Source: Algibacter miyuki (GTDB taxonomy: Bacteria > Bacteroidota > Bacteroidia > Flavobacteriales > Flavobacteriaceae). Taken from it: a stretch of 64,000 bases of DNA. A program made the position numbers and the translations under genes. Below are positions 27,295 through 36,513 of this stretch, one piece after another (the stretch's first letter is position 1; the number at the start of each line of letters is the position of its first letter). The notes under the pieces were generated by a model that ran no database searches, had not been told where the DNA came from, and saw only the letters and a program-made list of their open reading frames with translations. Location of the stretch: assembly GCF_042427745.1 (NCBI RefSeq), contig NZ_JBHMFA010000017.1. One strand, 5' to 3'.

Positions 27295-28023
27295 TTATTT
27301 TTTTTTCCGAAACTCCCGACTTAAATTAGACTGTTTTGTTTGCTCATAAAAGAAATAAAATGCGCCCAAAATAAGTGTAGTTACTAAAAAGCTCAACAAG
27401 TTACTTTTAGAAATAAATATGTTTGCCACAAGAATCACTTCAGCAAAAACAATACATAATACACCACAAAACAGGAATAATGATTTTTCGTTATCGCGAT
27501 AGAAGTAATTTAATAAAGAAACTGAAAGTAATAATAACATCATCACATTATAAAGACATTCAAAATAATAATCGATATTATAAATGATACCAGGCTCTTG
27601 TATCGCTTGTAAAACATATATTAAATAGACATTTAAAGCTGAAAGCACTAATAAATGTATTCTACAATGGCGTAAAACATACTTGATTGATAACGATTTT
27701 AACAACATCACCAATAACATCGCGTAAGCCGAAATAGATAAAATATTCCCTAGATAATACCTCGTTTGAAAAAACATCGATCCGCGATTAAAGTGAATGA
27801 AATGACCTGCAAACCGCACTAAATCCGAGAGGCTATAAAGCACCATAAACAATAAAAAGAAACGTTCTCGAGACTTAACATATAACAAATAACGAACAGT
27901 GATAATGGGCACTATAAAAGTCTCCAAAATACTCGCCATATCCTCATTTCCACTAAATTCAAAAAAAACAAATAAAGCATAAACGATTAATACTAAGACT
28001 ACAAAAAATTTCGATTTGAACAT
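27295..28023 (-). CDS. Multi-pass membrane protein of unknown function
   Basis: 242 residues with seven or eight hydrophobic helices, for example FFVVLVLIVYALFVFFEF, ISAYAMLLVMLLKSL, IHLLVLSALNVYLIYVL, MMLLLLSVSLLNYFY, FLFCGVLCIVFAEVILVANIF and LVTTLILGAFYFFYE, ending in a basic tail. The layout resembles YhhN/TMEM86 lysoplasmalogenase-like proteins, but I see no decisive residue pattern, so this is a weak suggestion only. It is alone between the nucleotidase pair and ligA, about 80 bp from ligA, and may be co-transcribed with it. Confidence 0.65.
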   Translation of the reverse strand: MFKSKFFVVLVLIVYALFVFFEFSGNEDMASILETFIVPIITVRYLLYVKSRERFFLLFMVLYSLSDLVRFAGHFIHFNRGSMFFQTRYYLGNILSISAYAMLLVMLLKSLSIKYVLRHCRIHLLVLSALNVYLIYVLQAIQEPGIIYNIDYYFECLYNVMMLLLLSVSLLNYFYRDNEKSLFLFCGVLCIVFAEVILVANIFISKSNLLSFLVTTLILGAFYFFYEQTKQSNLSREFRKKK

Positions 28024-28101
28024 ATCCCCAACTAAAACAGTTCGCTAATATAATCAAAAATAACGAGTTAACAGATTTAATAAGCATTTAATCGATATGA
28101 T

Positions 28102-30105
28102 TTACTCAATACTTAACATTTGTAAGAACTCACTTTCATTTATAAGATTGATATTTAATTTTTCTGCTTTTTCTTTTTTACTCGGCCCCATATTCGCTCC
28201 AGCGACTATAAAACTTGTTTTAGAAGATATAGAACTACTCACTTTTCCGCCATTATCTTCAATAAGCTTTTTAAGTTCATTTCGCGATATATTCTCAAAA
28301 ACACCTGTAATTACAATAGATTTACCAACTAACAAACTCGTTTTCCCAACAAGTTCTTCAGCAGACATCTCGAGTTGCAGCCCGAAAACTTTTAAACGAT
28401 TAATGGTATCCATATTTTCTTCGGAAGTAAAAAACTGACTAACGCTCTCGGCTATCTTAACACCAATTTCGTCAACGTTTACTAATTCCTCTTGCGTGGC
28501 AACACTTAAAGCATCGATACTTTTGTAATGTCTCGCCAGCTTTTTTGCAACAGTTTCACCTACATAGCGAATACCAATTGCAAAAAGTACGCGTTCAAAC
28601 GGAATATTCTTTGATTGCTCTATACCGGCAATTAAATTATCTGCACTTTTTTCAGCCATACGTTCTAACGGAAGTACTTGCTCTTTGGTTAGTTGGTACA
28701 AATCGGCATAATTAGAAATTAAATTCTCGTTCACCAAAAGCGCCACCGTCTCCCCTCCTAAACCATCGATATCCATAGCTTTTCGTGAAATATAATGTTG
28801 AATTCTACCAATAATCTGAGGATTACAACCGTTATAATTTGGGCAGTAATGCTGAGCTTCACCAGCCTTACGTTCTAACAACGTATTACATTCTGGGCAA
28901 TGTGTAATGTATTGCGTTGGCACAGAATTCGCTGGACGTTGCGATAAATCGACTCCTAAAACTTTTGGAATTATCTCGCCTCCTTTTTCCACGTAAACAC
29001 AATCATTAACACGGATATCTAATTTCTCTATCTGATCAGCATTATGCAAAGAAGCACGTTTTACCGTAGTTCCTGCCAATTCTACAGGTTCTAAATTAGC
29101 CACTGGGGTTATAGCTCCCGTTCGCCCAACTTGATAGGTTATACTATTTAATTGCGTTGAAATTTGTTCAGATTTAAATTTATAAGCCATAGCCCAACGC
29201 GGGGCTTTCGATGTAAACCCAAGATTTTCTTGCTGCTCGAGACTATTCACTTTCACAACAACACCATCGGTTTCATAAGGTAAATCGTGACGATGCACAT
29301 CCCAATAATTTATAAACTCAAAAACTTCATCTATAGAATTCACCAATTTAGCCACTTCAGGCACCTTAAAACCCCATTGTCGTGATTTTTCTAAACTTTC
29401 AAACTGACTACTCACACCTAAATTCGTCCCCGTTAAATTATATAACAAACACTCTAAAGGGCGCTTAGCAACTTCTGCACTATCTTGTAACTTTAAACTT
29501 CCTGAAGCTGTATTTCTAGGATTTCGATAAGGCTCCTCGCCTATTTCAATTCGAGCTTCATTCATTTTATGAAACCCATCAAAAGGCAATACAATTTCTC
29601 CACGAATGTCGAATTTCTGCGGAAAATCACCTTTCAACTGTAACGGCACCGATTTTATAGTTTTTATATTCGTCGTTACCACGTTACCCTGCACACCATC
29701 ACCACGCGTTACTGCTTTGACCAACGCTCCGTTTTCATAAGTTAAACTGATGGATGCGCCATCGTATTTTAACTCGCAAGTGTATTGCACATCATCTTCA
29801 ATTATTTTTTTAATTCGCGTTTCCCAATCAAGCAAATCTTCTTTAGAATACGAATTATCCAAAGAGTACATGCGATGTTCATGCTTTATAGTTTCAAAAT
29901 TTTTAGTCACCTCGCCTCCAACACGTTTTGTTGGCGAATTAGCATCGGAAAATTCAGGATACTTAGCCTCTAATGCTTGAAGTTCTTTTAATTTTATATC
30001 GAAATCGTAATCAGAAATCGTAGCATTATCCAACACATAATAATTATGATTATGTGCACGTAATTCGTTCTGTAAATCTTGAATTTGCTTTTTAATATTA
30101 CTCAT
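28102..30105 (-). CDS. ligA: NAD-dependent DNA ligase
   Basis: 667 residues, canonical LigA length. Domain Ia (NYYVLDNATISDYDFD) binds NAD. The adenylated Lys113 is in KxDG (ELKYDGASI). An OB fold, a four-Cys zinc finger (CPECNTLLERKAGEAQHYCP...C), a helix-hairpin-helix region (about 440-580) and a C-terminal BRCT domain (about 590-667, GKSIVITGVFENISRNELK) follow in the usual order. It seals nicks in replication and repair. A good flavobacterial promoter lies at 30208-30180, giving a leader of about 75 nt. Confidence 0.97.
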   Translation of the reverse strand: MSNIKKQIQDLQNELRAHNHNYYVLDNATISDYDFDIKLKELQALEAKYPEFSDANSPTKRVGGEVTKNFETIKHEHRMYSLDNSYSKEDLLDWETRIKKIIEDDVQYTCELKYDGASISLTYENGALVKAVTRGDGVQGNVVTTNIKTIKSVPLQLKGDFPQKFDIRGEIVLPFDGFHKMNEARIEIGEEPYRNPRNTASGSLKLQDSAEVAKRPLECLLYNLTGTNLGVSSQFESLEKSRQWGFKVPEVAKLVNSIDEVFEFINYWDVHRHDLPYETDGVVVKVNSLEQQENLGFTSKAPRWAMAYKFKSEQISTQLNSITYQVGRTGAITPVANLEPVELAGTTVKRASLHNADQIEKLDIRVNDCVYVEKGGEIIPKVLGVDLSQRPANSVPTQYITHCPECNTLLERKAGEAQHYCPNYNGCNPQIIGRIQHYISRKAMDIDGLGGETVALLVNENLISNYADLYQLTKEQVLPLERMAEKSADNLIAGIEQSKNIPFERVLFAIGIRYVGETVAKKLARHYKSIDALSVATQEELVNVDEIGVKIAESVSQFFTSEENMDTINRLKVFGLQLEMSAEELVGKTSLLVGKSIVITGVFENISRNELKKLIEDNGGKVSSSISSKTSFIVAGANMGPSKKEKAEKLNINLINESEFLQMLSIE

Positions 30106-30179
30106 TGAAAGAGGTGTACTTAATGTGAATTTTTAATTTTGATTGGGGTGTTATTTGGTAAGCTTGCATTTTAAGTTTT

Positions 30180-30208
30180 CAAATTTAGCAAATACAAACT
30201 AAATACAA
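30180..30208 (-). promoter_or_regulatory. ligA promoter (TTG-N18-TAAATTTG)
   Basis: On the minus strand a TTG (30208-30206) is separated by 18 bases from TAAATTTG (30187-30180), matching the Bacteroidota consensus TTG, 17-23, TAnnTTTG. It lies 75 bp upstream of the ligA ATG in a 154-bp intergenic region. Confidence 0.6.
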
Positions 30209-30259
30209 AACCTTAAGCTGTTTTACAGACGCCTTCAGCAATGAAGACTTAGCATTTAA

Positions 30260-31117
30260 TCAATTTTCCAAAACCCCACTAATCATTCTATCCTTTCTAA
30301 ACATATCTTGTTTTAGATGAATATCTTCAAACTGATTCCTTTTTAATAATTGAATCATTTCGTTTCCTAGATATTCATTTATTTCAAAAAACAGCGCTCC
30401 ATTTTTATTTAAGTTCTTTACAGCAAACTCAGTAATGGCTTTATAAAATTTTAATGGATTTTCATCTTCAACAAACAAAGCTAAATGTGGCTCGTTTTCC
30501 AAAACGTTCGCTTGCATCAGCTCTTTTTCTAAATTCCGAACATATGGCGGATTAGAAACAACAATATCAAATTTAAGAGCTATTGCCAATCCAGAATCAT
30601 TAACAGATAAAATATCTTGATTAATAAAAGTAACATCAACCGAGTTCAATTCGGCATTTTGCTTGGCCATTTTTAAAGCTTCCGCACTTATATCTAAAGC
30701 AAAAACCTTAGCGTTTGGCAAATGTTTCGCAATAGAAACCGCTATACAGCCACTCCCCGTACCAATATCTAAAATGTTCAAACTTTCATTTTCGGGAGCA
30801 TATCTTAATACCCAGCTCACCAACTCTTCCGTTTCTGGGCGCGGGATTAAGGTTGCTTCATTCACTTTAAAAGGTAAACCGTAAAATTCGGTTTCACCTA
30901 AAATATACTGAATGGGCTTTTGCTGTTTTAATAACTCCAACGCTTCTAAAATAAGAACCTCATTTTGGGTTTCTAAATCTAAATCCATAGCCAGCTGCAA
31001 CCGCGTAACCTTATCATAAGTTTCAATTAGAATATAAAAAAAACTATCGACTTCTTCACTTTGGTATAATGCATCTAATGCTTGATGGAACGTATTTTGA
31101 ATATCCTTTAACTTCAT
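30260..31117 (-). CDS. prmC: Release factor glutamine methyltransferase
   Basis: 285 residues. SAM-dependent N5-methylation of the GGQ glutamine in peptide chain release factors. The N-terminal helical domain is followed by the Rossmann methyltransferase domain: LIPRPETEELV (substrate side), ILDIGTGSGCIAVSIAKHLP (SAM-binding motif I), VFALDISAEALKMA, and the catalytic NPPY in VVSNPPYV. Length and motifs are complete. The gene is flanked by a GNAT gene upstream, 25 bp away on the same strand, and by ligA downstream. Confidence 0.95.
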   Translation of the reverse strand: MKLKDIQNTFHQALDALYQSEEVDSFFYILIETYDKVTRLQLAMDLDLETQNEVLILEALELLKQQKPIQYILGETEFYGLPFKVNEATLIPRPETEELVSWVLRYAPENESLNILDIGTGSGCIAVSIAKHLPNAKVFALDISAEALKMAKQNAELNSVDVTFINQDILSVNDSGLAIALKFDIVVSNPPYVRNLEKELMQANVLENEPHLALFVEDENPLKFYKAITEFAVKNLNKNGALFFEINEYLGNEMIQLLKRNQFEDIHLKQDMFRKDRMISGVLEN

Positions 31118-31142
31118 CTTATTTTTTTCAGTGCAACTAAAG

Positions 31143-31637
31143 TTACAAATTTTTAGTCATCCAAACACCACAAGAAAAATGCCCCGTATTACCAAGCGCT
31201 TTATCTAAATGCTTAAACCCGTTTGCTTCGTAAATATGAATAGCTGCTTTTAATTGTGTTGCCGACTCTATATAACAAGTTTTATAGCCCAAACGCTTCG
31301 CTGCTTCCAAACATTTATCAAAAAGCAATTTACCAAAACCTTTCCCTCTAATTTTAGGAGAAAAATACATTTTTTGAATTTCGCAAACCGAAGTCTCAAA
31401 ATCCTTTAACGGCTTTATACCTCCTCCGCCTAACACTTCTCCATCAACATCTATAACAAAATACACATCGTTTGCGCTTTGGTACGCTTCAAACATTTGT
31501 TTTGTTTCCGGATCGGTATATGCCGTGCCTTCCAACGGAATTTTAAACTCATGAAAACAACCTCGGATAACTTGTTCAAGTTCCGCATTATCATTTGACC
31601 TAATTTCTCGAATAACTATATTATCTTTGTGTTCCAT
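31143..31637 (-). CDS. GNAT family N-acetyltransferase
   Basis: 164 residues. It carries the acetyl-CoA loop IRGKGFGKLLFDKCLEAAKRLG, preceded by the VCEIQKMYFSP strand and followed by CYIESATQLKAAIHIYEANGF (motif B), all strongly GNAT. Related proteins are annotated as MarR-GNAT C-terminal or amino-acid acetyltransferases, but this one has no DNA-binding domain. It is encoded just upstream of prmC on the same strand. The substrate is not apparent. Confidence 0.88.
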   Translation of the reverse strand: MEHKDNIVIREIRSNDNAELEQVIRGCFHEFKIPLEGTAYTDPETKQMFEAYQSANDVYFVIDVDGEVLGGGGIKPLKDFETSVCEIQKMYFSPKIRGKGFGKLLFDKCLEAAKRLGYKTCYIESATQLKAAIHIYEANGFKHLDKALGNTGHFSCGVWMTKNL

Positions 31638-31687
31638 AATACCGTGCTTTTGGCAGGTGAAGATACAGTTAATCGCAAAATGTTCTC

Positions 31688-32143
31688 ATGAAGAAACTCA
31701 TAATTTTATCAACAATTCTAATCTCTTTTTTAAGCTGTACCGTAACCGAAAAACCTACTTTTATTGGAGTAGAAAACATTAAACTTCTAAAATCAACTTC
31801 TAGAAATGTTACTTTTACAGCCGATGCCCTATTTCTAAACGCTAATGATATTGGAGGCACTCTGCAAACTGATGAAATTAAAATTTTTGTAAACAATAAT
31901 GAAATGGGCTACATTTCAGCCGAGAGTTTTGATGTTCCTGCTAAAAAAGAATTTTCTATTCCGTTAACTGCACAAATCCCTACCGATAGTATTTTTAGCG
32001 ATAAAAGTTTAGGTGGGTTACTAGGAAGTTTATTCAGTAAAAAAGTAAAAATTCAATACACCGGGGAAATTAATTATAAAGTTTTCGGTTTTTCGCATAG
32101 TTATGCGGTTGATGAAACTGAAGATGTCAAAATAAAATTTTAA
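31688..32143 (+). CDS. LEA14-like lipoprotein
   Basis: 151 residues. A lipoprotein signal (LIILSTILISFLSCTV) puts it in the envelope. The rest reads as a water-stress/LEA type 2 beta-sandwich domain: PTFIGVENIKLLKSTSRNVTFTADALFLNANDIGG, the two-strand alternation INNNEMGYISAESFDVPAKKEFSIPL, and a KIQYTGEINYKVFG end. The role is unknown. It is the first gene of a plus-strand unit that continues into ribD only two bases after its stop. Confidence 0.8.
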   Translation: MKKLIILSTILISFLSCTVTEKPTFIGVENIKLLKSTSRNVTFTADALFLNANDIGGTLQTDEIKIFVNNNEMGYISAESFDVPAKKEFSIPLTAQIPTDSIFSDKSLGGLLGSLFSKKVKIQYTGEINYKVFGFSHSYAVDETEDVKIKF

Positions 32144-32145
32144 GA

Positions 32146-33177
32146 TTGAACACTAACGAAACTTACATAAAACGCTGTTTACAAATTGCAAAAAACGGAT
32201 TGGGCAGTACGCGTCCAAACCCCATGGTTGGCAGTGTTATTGTTCATAATAATAAAATTATAGGCGAAGGATACACTAGCACATACGGTGGAAATCATGC
32301 CGAAGTGAACGCTATAAATTCGGTAAAAAATAAAGCGCTTTTAAAAGAAGCTACCATTTACGTTACACTAGAACCTTGCGCACACTATGGAAAAACCCCG
32401 CCTTGTTCCGATCTTATTATTAAGCATAACATACCCAAAGTAGTCATTGGTTGCGTGGACGATTTTGAAAAAGTAGCCGGTTTAGGTATTAAAAAATTAA
32501 AAGCAGCCGGTTGCGAAGTTATAGTTGGTGTTTTAGAAAACGAATGCCGCCTGCACGACAAACGGTTTTTCACCTTTCACAATAAAAAGCGCCCTTATAT
32601 TATATTAAAATGGGCCGAAAGCAGCGATAGTTTTATTGCACCGAAAACTAAGAACGAACAAAAACCGGTTTGGATAACAAATACATTTTCACGACAATTA
32701 GTGCATCAATGGCGCGGTGAAGAACATGCTATTTTAGTTGGCACCAATACCGTTTTAGCCGATAATCCATCTTTAACTACACGAGATTTCGTTGGCAAAA
32801 ACCCGATTCGAATTGTTTTAGATCGATCGGAAAAATTATCTAATAAACTTGCTGTTTTTAATGACGAAGCTGAAACTATCGTTATCAGCGGAAACAATCA
32901 AAATAAGAAAAACGAATCTATTAATTGGGACTTAAAAAACGAGATTGCAAAACAAATATGCTCCGTTTTATACCACAAAAATATCAACTCTGTCATTATT
33001 GAAGGCGGCGCAAAAACGCTTCAAACCTTTATAGATGAAAACCTTTGGGACGAAGCTCGAGTTTTTACAGGCGAAACTCAATTTAAAACAGGTGTAAGAG
33101 CCCCTAAGTTTTCAGGACAAGTTATTCAACAAGAAAAAATAATATCAGACGTATTAAAAATTTACAAAAATGATTAA
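32146..33177 (+). CDS. ribD: Bifunctional riboflavin deaminase-reductase
   Basis: 343 residues. The N-terminal cytidine-deaminase-like domain has the zinc site HAEVNAI with PCAHYGKTPPC. It deaminates the GTP cyclohydrolase II product. The C-terminal domain from about 150 (PYIILKWAESSDSFIA, EHAILVGTNTVLADNPSLTTR) reduces the ribosyl side chain. Homologues begin at this point, so I accept a TTG start at 32146, two bases after the LEA14 stop; the next Met is at PNPMVGS, inside the deaminase domain. Its end overlaps the HAD gene by eight bases. Confidence 0.94.
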   Translation: MNTNETYIKRCLQIAKNGLGSTRPNPMVGSVIVHNNKIIGEGYTSTYGGNHAEVNAINSVKNKALLKEATIYVTLEPCAHYGKTPPCSDLIIKHNIPKVVIGCVDDFEKVAGLGIKKLKAAGCEVIVGVLENECRLHDKRFFTFHNKKRPYIILKWAESSDSFIAPKTKNEQKPVWITNTFSRQLVHQWRGEEHAILVGTNTVLADNPSLTTRDFVGKNPIRIVLDRSEKLSNKLAVFNDEAETIVISGNNQNKKNESINWDLKNEIAKQICSVLYHKNINSVIIEGGAKTLQTFIDENLWDEARVFTGETQFKTGVRAPKFSGQVIQQEKIISDVLKIYKND

Positions 33178-33772
33178 AACCTTAATATTCGACTTCGGAA
33201 ATATATTTATAAACCTAGACATTGAAGGCGCAGCAAAATACGCTTTTGAAACTCTTGAAATTGATACCTTTTCGGAAGAAATAAGCGCTTTCAATAGTCT
33301 TTATGAGCAAGGTTTAATTTCAACTGAAGAATTTATTGAATTCTATGCCGAAAATTTTCCAAACCTTTCAGATGACGAACTTATTTACACCTGGAATTAC
33401 ATGCTTAAACATTTCCCAAAAGAAAGACTAGAGTTTATAAAAGCATCAGCTAAATACAAACTTATTTTATTGAGCAACACCAACGAACTTCATATTAATT
33501 GGATTAAAGAAAGTGTCTCGTTTTTCGAAGATTTCAAAAATTGTTTTGATGCCTTTTACTTGTCTCATGAAATAAACTTAAGAAAACCAAATGCAGATAT
33601 TTTTGAATTTGTTTTAAAAGAAAACAAACTTAAAGCTGAAGAATGCCTCTTTATTGACGATAATAAGGATAATATTGAAACAGCAAACGCTTTGAATTTT
33701 AAAACTTGGCATATAAACCCAGAAACGGAAGACGTTTGCTCTTTGTTTGAAACCAAATCCACTTTATTTTAA
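33170..33772 (+). CDS. HAD family phosphatase (YihX-like)
   Basis: 200 residues. HAD hydrolase with nucleophile Asp8 in LIFDFGNIFINLD. As in YihX (glucose-1-phosphatase-like) proteins, the residue two positions on is Gly, not Asp. Motif II is LILLSNTNELH, motif III Lys is in LRKPNADIF, and motif IV is CLFIDDNKDNI. The helical cap lies between about 15 and 90. It overlaps ribD by eight bases, so it could supply the still unclear phosphatase step of riboflavin synthesis (5-amino-6-ribitylamino-uracil phosphate), which HAD enzymes perform in other bacteria. That is an inference from position. Confidence 0.85.
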   Translation: MIKTLIFDFGNIFINLDIEGAAKYAFETLEIDTFSEEISAFNSLYEQGLISTEEFIEFYAENFPNLSDDELIYTWNYMLKHFPKERLEFIKASAKYKLILLSNTNELHINWIKESVSFFEDFKNCFDAFYLSHEINLRKPNADIFEFVLKENKLKAEECLFIDDNKDNIETANALNFKTWHINPETEDVCSLFETKSTLF

Positions 33773-33787
33773 TTTTATTGACAAAGT

Positions 33788-34408
33788 TTGATTGAAAAAG
33801 ACACTTATAAAACCATAACATCGGCAACCGAACCTGTTTTATTTAAAGATAAAAACAGTAAGTTTTTTGGCTACGCCTTCCCAGTTTTAGATGAAGAGAC
33901 CATCAAATTTCATATTGAAACTCTAAAGAAAGAACACCACTCGGCGCGTCACTGGTGTTACGCCTACCAAATAGGCACCCAGACCATAAACTACCGCGCT
34001 AATGATGACGGAGAACCCAACAATAGCGCAGGCATGCCCATTTACGGACAAATACAATCTTTCGATGTTACTAATATTTTAATTATTGTGGTTCGGTATT
34101 TTGGAGGTGTAAAACTTGGCGTTGGCGGTTTAATAAATGCTTATAAAACTGCAGCACAACTCGCTTTAGATTCGGCTAAAATCATAGAAAAAACCATCAA
34201 CATCGATTTTCTAATCACGTTCGATTACAAAAACATGAACAAGGTGATGCGGGTTATAAAAGAGCGAAAATTAAACATAACGAACCAAAAACTAGAATTG
34301 GATTGCCAAATCACGATTTCGGTTCGTATATCAGAAGCTGACTCTGTTTTCGAAGCTTTCAATCACCTTTTTGAAATAGATATTAAAAAATGTTCAGACG
34401 AAAATTAG
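33788..34408 (+). CDS. YigZ/IMPACT family protein
   Basis: 206 residues. The UPF0029 N-terminal domain shows the family pattern HHSARHWCYAYQIG, NDDGEPNNSAGMPIYGQIQ and VVRYFGGVKLGVGGLINAYK. A small C-terminal ferredoxin-like domain follows (about 135-206). IMPACT relatives regulate translation through GCN2 in eukaryotes; the bacterial role is not settled. The start is a TTG at 33788 (next residues IEKDTYKTIT match homologues). It ends the LEA14-ribD-HAD-YigZ series, 15 bp after the HAD gene. Confidence 0.92.
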   Translation: MIEKDTYKTITSATEPVLFKDKNSKFFGYAFPVLDEETIKFHIETLKKEHHSARHWCYAYQIGTQTINYRANDDGEPNNSAGMPIYGQIQSFDVTNILIIVVRYFGGVKLGVGGLINAYKTAAQLALDSAKIIEKTINIDFLITFDYKNMNKVMRVIKERKLNITNQKLELDCQITISVRISEADSVFEAFNHLFEIDIKKCSDEN

Positions 34409-34483
34409 CTCATAAGACAAAAAAACCTTCTTTTCATTCTTGATTTATCAGCAATTATTGAAATCAACTATTTTATCAAAAGA

Positions 34484-34894
34484 TTAAAACTCTCCATCAA
34501 TAATATCTAAAATATATTGAGGTGCTTTGGTAGGTCGTTGCGTTTTCATATCAACAAATACCAAAACGGTGCTTGCGGTAGATAAAAGTTCACCTTTTTC
34601 ATTGGTTATTTCGTACTCAAATTCAATCTTTGCAGTAGGTCGATTTTTGAGTTGTGATTTTACATTAATTAAGTCATCATAACCTGCTGGTTTTTTATAG
34701 TTTATGTTTAAAGATACCACTGGTAACATAATTCCGTTTTCCTCCATGGTTTTATACGAAATCCCCCTTTTACGCAACCACTCAATTCGTGCCTCTTCCA
34801 AATATAATGCGTAATTACCGTGATAAACCACGCCCATTTGGTCGGTTTCCCCATATCTTACTCTTATTTGTATTTTATCACTTTTCTCGCTCAT
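34484..34894 (-). CDS. Acyl-CoA thioesterase (4HBT, YbgC-like)
   Basis: 136 residues of the hot-dog-fold 4-hydroxybenzoyl-CoA thioesterase family. The signature is VRYGETDQMGVVYHGNYALYLEEARIEWLRKRG with catalytic Asp in TDQMGVVYHG. It hydrolyses acyl-CoA thioesters; in other bacteria YbgC relatives act on short acyl-CoA and associate with Tol-Pal, but no tol genes are here. It is divergent from dnaA across a 179-bp intergenic region. Confidence 0.9.
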   Translation of the reverse strand: MSEKSDKIQIRVRYGETDQMGVVYHGNYALYLEEARIEWLRKRGISYKTMEENGIMLPVVSLNINYKKPAGYDDLINVKSQLKNRPTAKIEFEYEITNEKGELLSTASTVLVFVDMKTQRPTKAPQYILDIIDGEF

Positions 34895-35073
34895 ATTTGA
34901 ATATTTTTTTGTAGTTTCGACATGTGCTCAACTTGCGAAAAAATTTCTAATTATTCAATAGTAAATCATTTTTTTTTTAAGAATTTTGTTCACATATTTG
35001 CCAAACATAAAAATGGAGGGATATGAGATGTTTTTCTCATCCATTAAATTAACAATCAACAAGAGTATTTAAA

Positions 35074-36501
35074 ATGAGTGTAACTGCGCAAACGGTATGG
35101 GATAATTGTCTAAAATTCATAAAGGATAATATTCAACCGCAAGCTTATAAAACATGGTTTGAACCAATACTGGCAGTTAAACTAACTGATAATGCCTTAA
35201 GTATTCAGGTGCCAAGTAAATTCTTTTACGAATGGCTAGAGGAGCATTATGTTAAAATCTTAAAAGTATCTTTAACTAAAGAATTAGGCGAAAAAGCTAA
35301 ACTGGTTTACATTATTAAAATGGAAAACACGTATGGCAACAAACAACCTTTTACAGAAAAAATACCGAGTTCTAACCGTAGTGGTTTAAAATCTCAAAAT
35401 GTTGATATTCCTTTAAACAATAAAAGTCCAGAATTACGCAATCCGTTTGTTATTCCTGGAATTCGAAATGTAAAAATTGAATCGCAACTAAATCCAAATT
35501 ATAGTTTTGAAAACTTTTTAGAAGGCGATTCTAATCGTTTAGCAAGAAGTGCCGGATTAGCGGTTGCTGCTAAACCAGGAGGAACCTCTTTTAACCCGTT
35601 ATTAATTTTTGGTGGTGTTGGTTTAGGTAAAACGCATTTAGCTCATGCTATTGGTGTTGATATTAAAGACAAATACCCAGAGAAGACTGTTTTATATATT
35701 TCTGCTGAAAAATTTACGCAACAATATATAGATTCTGTAAAGAAAAATAATAGAAACGATTTTATTCATTTCTATCAAATTATAGATGTTTTAATTATTG
35801 ATGATGTGCAATTCCTTACAGGAAAAACAGGAACACAAGATGTTTTCTTTCACATTTTTAACCACTTACACCAAAACGGAAAGCAAGTTATATTAACAAG
35901 TGATAAAGCACCTGTAGATATGCAAGATATTGAGCAACGCTTATTATCTCGTTTTAAATGGGGCCTTTCGGCGGAATTACAACATCCCGATTTTGAAACT
36001 CGTGTTTCTATTGTTAAAAACAAATTATATCGTGACGGTGTTGAAATGCCAGAAGATATTATAGATTACGTTGCTAAAAACATTAAAACTAATGTTCGCG
36101 AATTAGAAGGTGCTATTATATCTCTAATTGCGCAATCGTCTTTCAATAAAAAGGAAATCACCTTAGATTTAGCCAGAACCATTGTTGAGAAGTTTGTAAA
36201 AAACACAAAACGTGAGGTTTCTATAGATTATATTCAAAAAGTAGTATCCGATTATTTCCAAATGGACATCGATACGTTGCAATCTAAAACGAGAAAACGC
36301 CACATTGTTCAAGCGAGACAACTAGCTATGTTTTTTGCTAAAAAATTAACCAAAGCATCTTTAGCCAGTATTGGTTCTCAAATTGGTAAACGTGATCATG
36401 CTACGGTTTTACATGCTTGCAAAACGGTTGATAACTTATCTTCAACAGATAAGCAATTTAAAAAATACGTTGAGGATATCACAAAAAAACTTTCTGTTTA
36501 A
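35074..36501 (+). CDS. dnaA: Chromosomal replication initiator DnaA
   Basis: 475 residues. Domain I (1-90) starts with TVWDNCLKFIKDNIQPQAYKTWF. A linker follows to about 135. The AAA+ domain III has the Walker A FGGVGLGKTH, Walker B IDVLIIDDVQFL, the LLSRFKWGL arginine-finger region and the sensor helix NVRELEGAI. Domain IV ends with the DNA-binding signature SQIGKRDHATVLHACKTV. It binds DnaA boxes at oriC. No consensus boxes (TTWTNCACA) were seen in the 179-bp upstream region, so the origin is not evidently here. It heads a run with the phosphatase and RsmI-like genes. Confidence 0.98.
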   Translation: MSVTAQTVWDNCLKFIKDNIQPQAYKTWFEPILAVKLTDNALSIQVPSKFFYEWLEEHYVKILKVSLTKELGEKAKLVYIIKMENTYGNKQPFTEKIPSSNRSGLKSQNVDIPLNNKSPELRNPFVIPGIRNVKIESQLNPNYSFENFLEGDSNRLARSAGLAVAAKPGGTSFNPLLIFGGVGLGKTHLAHAIGVDIKDKYPEKTVLYISAEKFTQQYIDSVKKNNRNDFIHFYQIIDVLIIDDVQFLTGKTGTQDVFFHIFNHLHQNGKQVILTSDKAPVDMQDIEQRLLSRFKWGLSAELQHPDFETRVSIVKNKLYRDGVEMPEDIIDYVAKNIKTNVRELEGAIISLIAQSSFNKKEITLDLARTIVEKFVKNTKREVSIDYIQKVVSDYFQMDIDTLQSKTRKRHIVQARQLAMFFAKKLTKASLASIGSQIGKRDHATVLHACKTVDNLSSTDKQFKKYVEDITKKLSV

Positions 36502-36513
36502 ACTCTTTTAAAA

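Noticed and set aside
34895..35073. Origin of replication next to dnaA
   Set aside because: No DnaA-box consensus (TTWTNCACA) or iteron seen in the 179-bp upstream region; dnaA is often not adjacent to oriC in this phylum.
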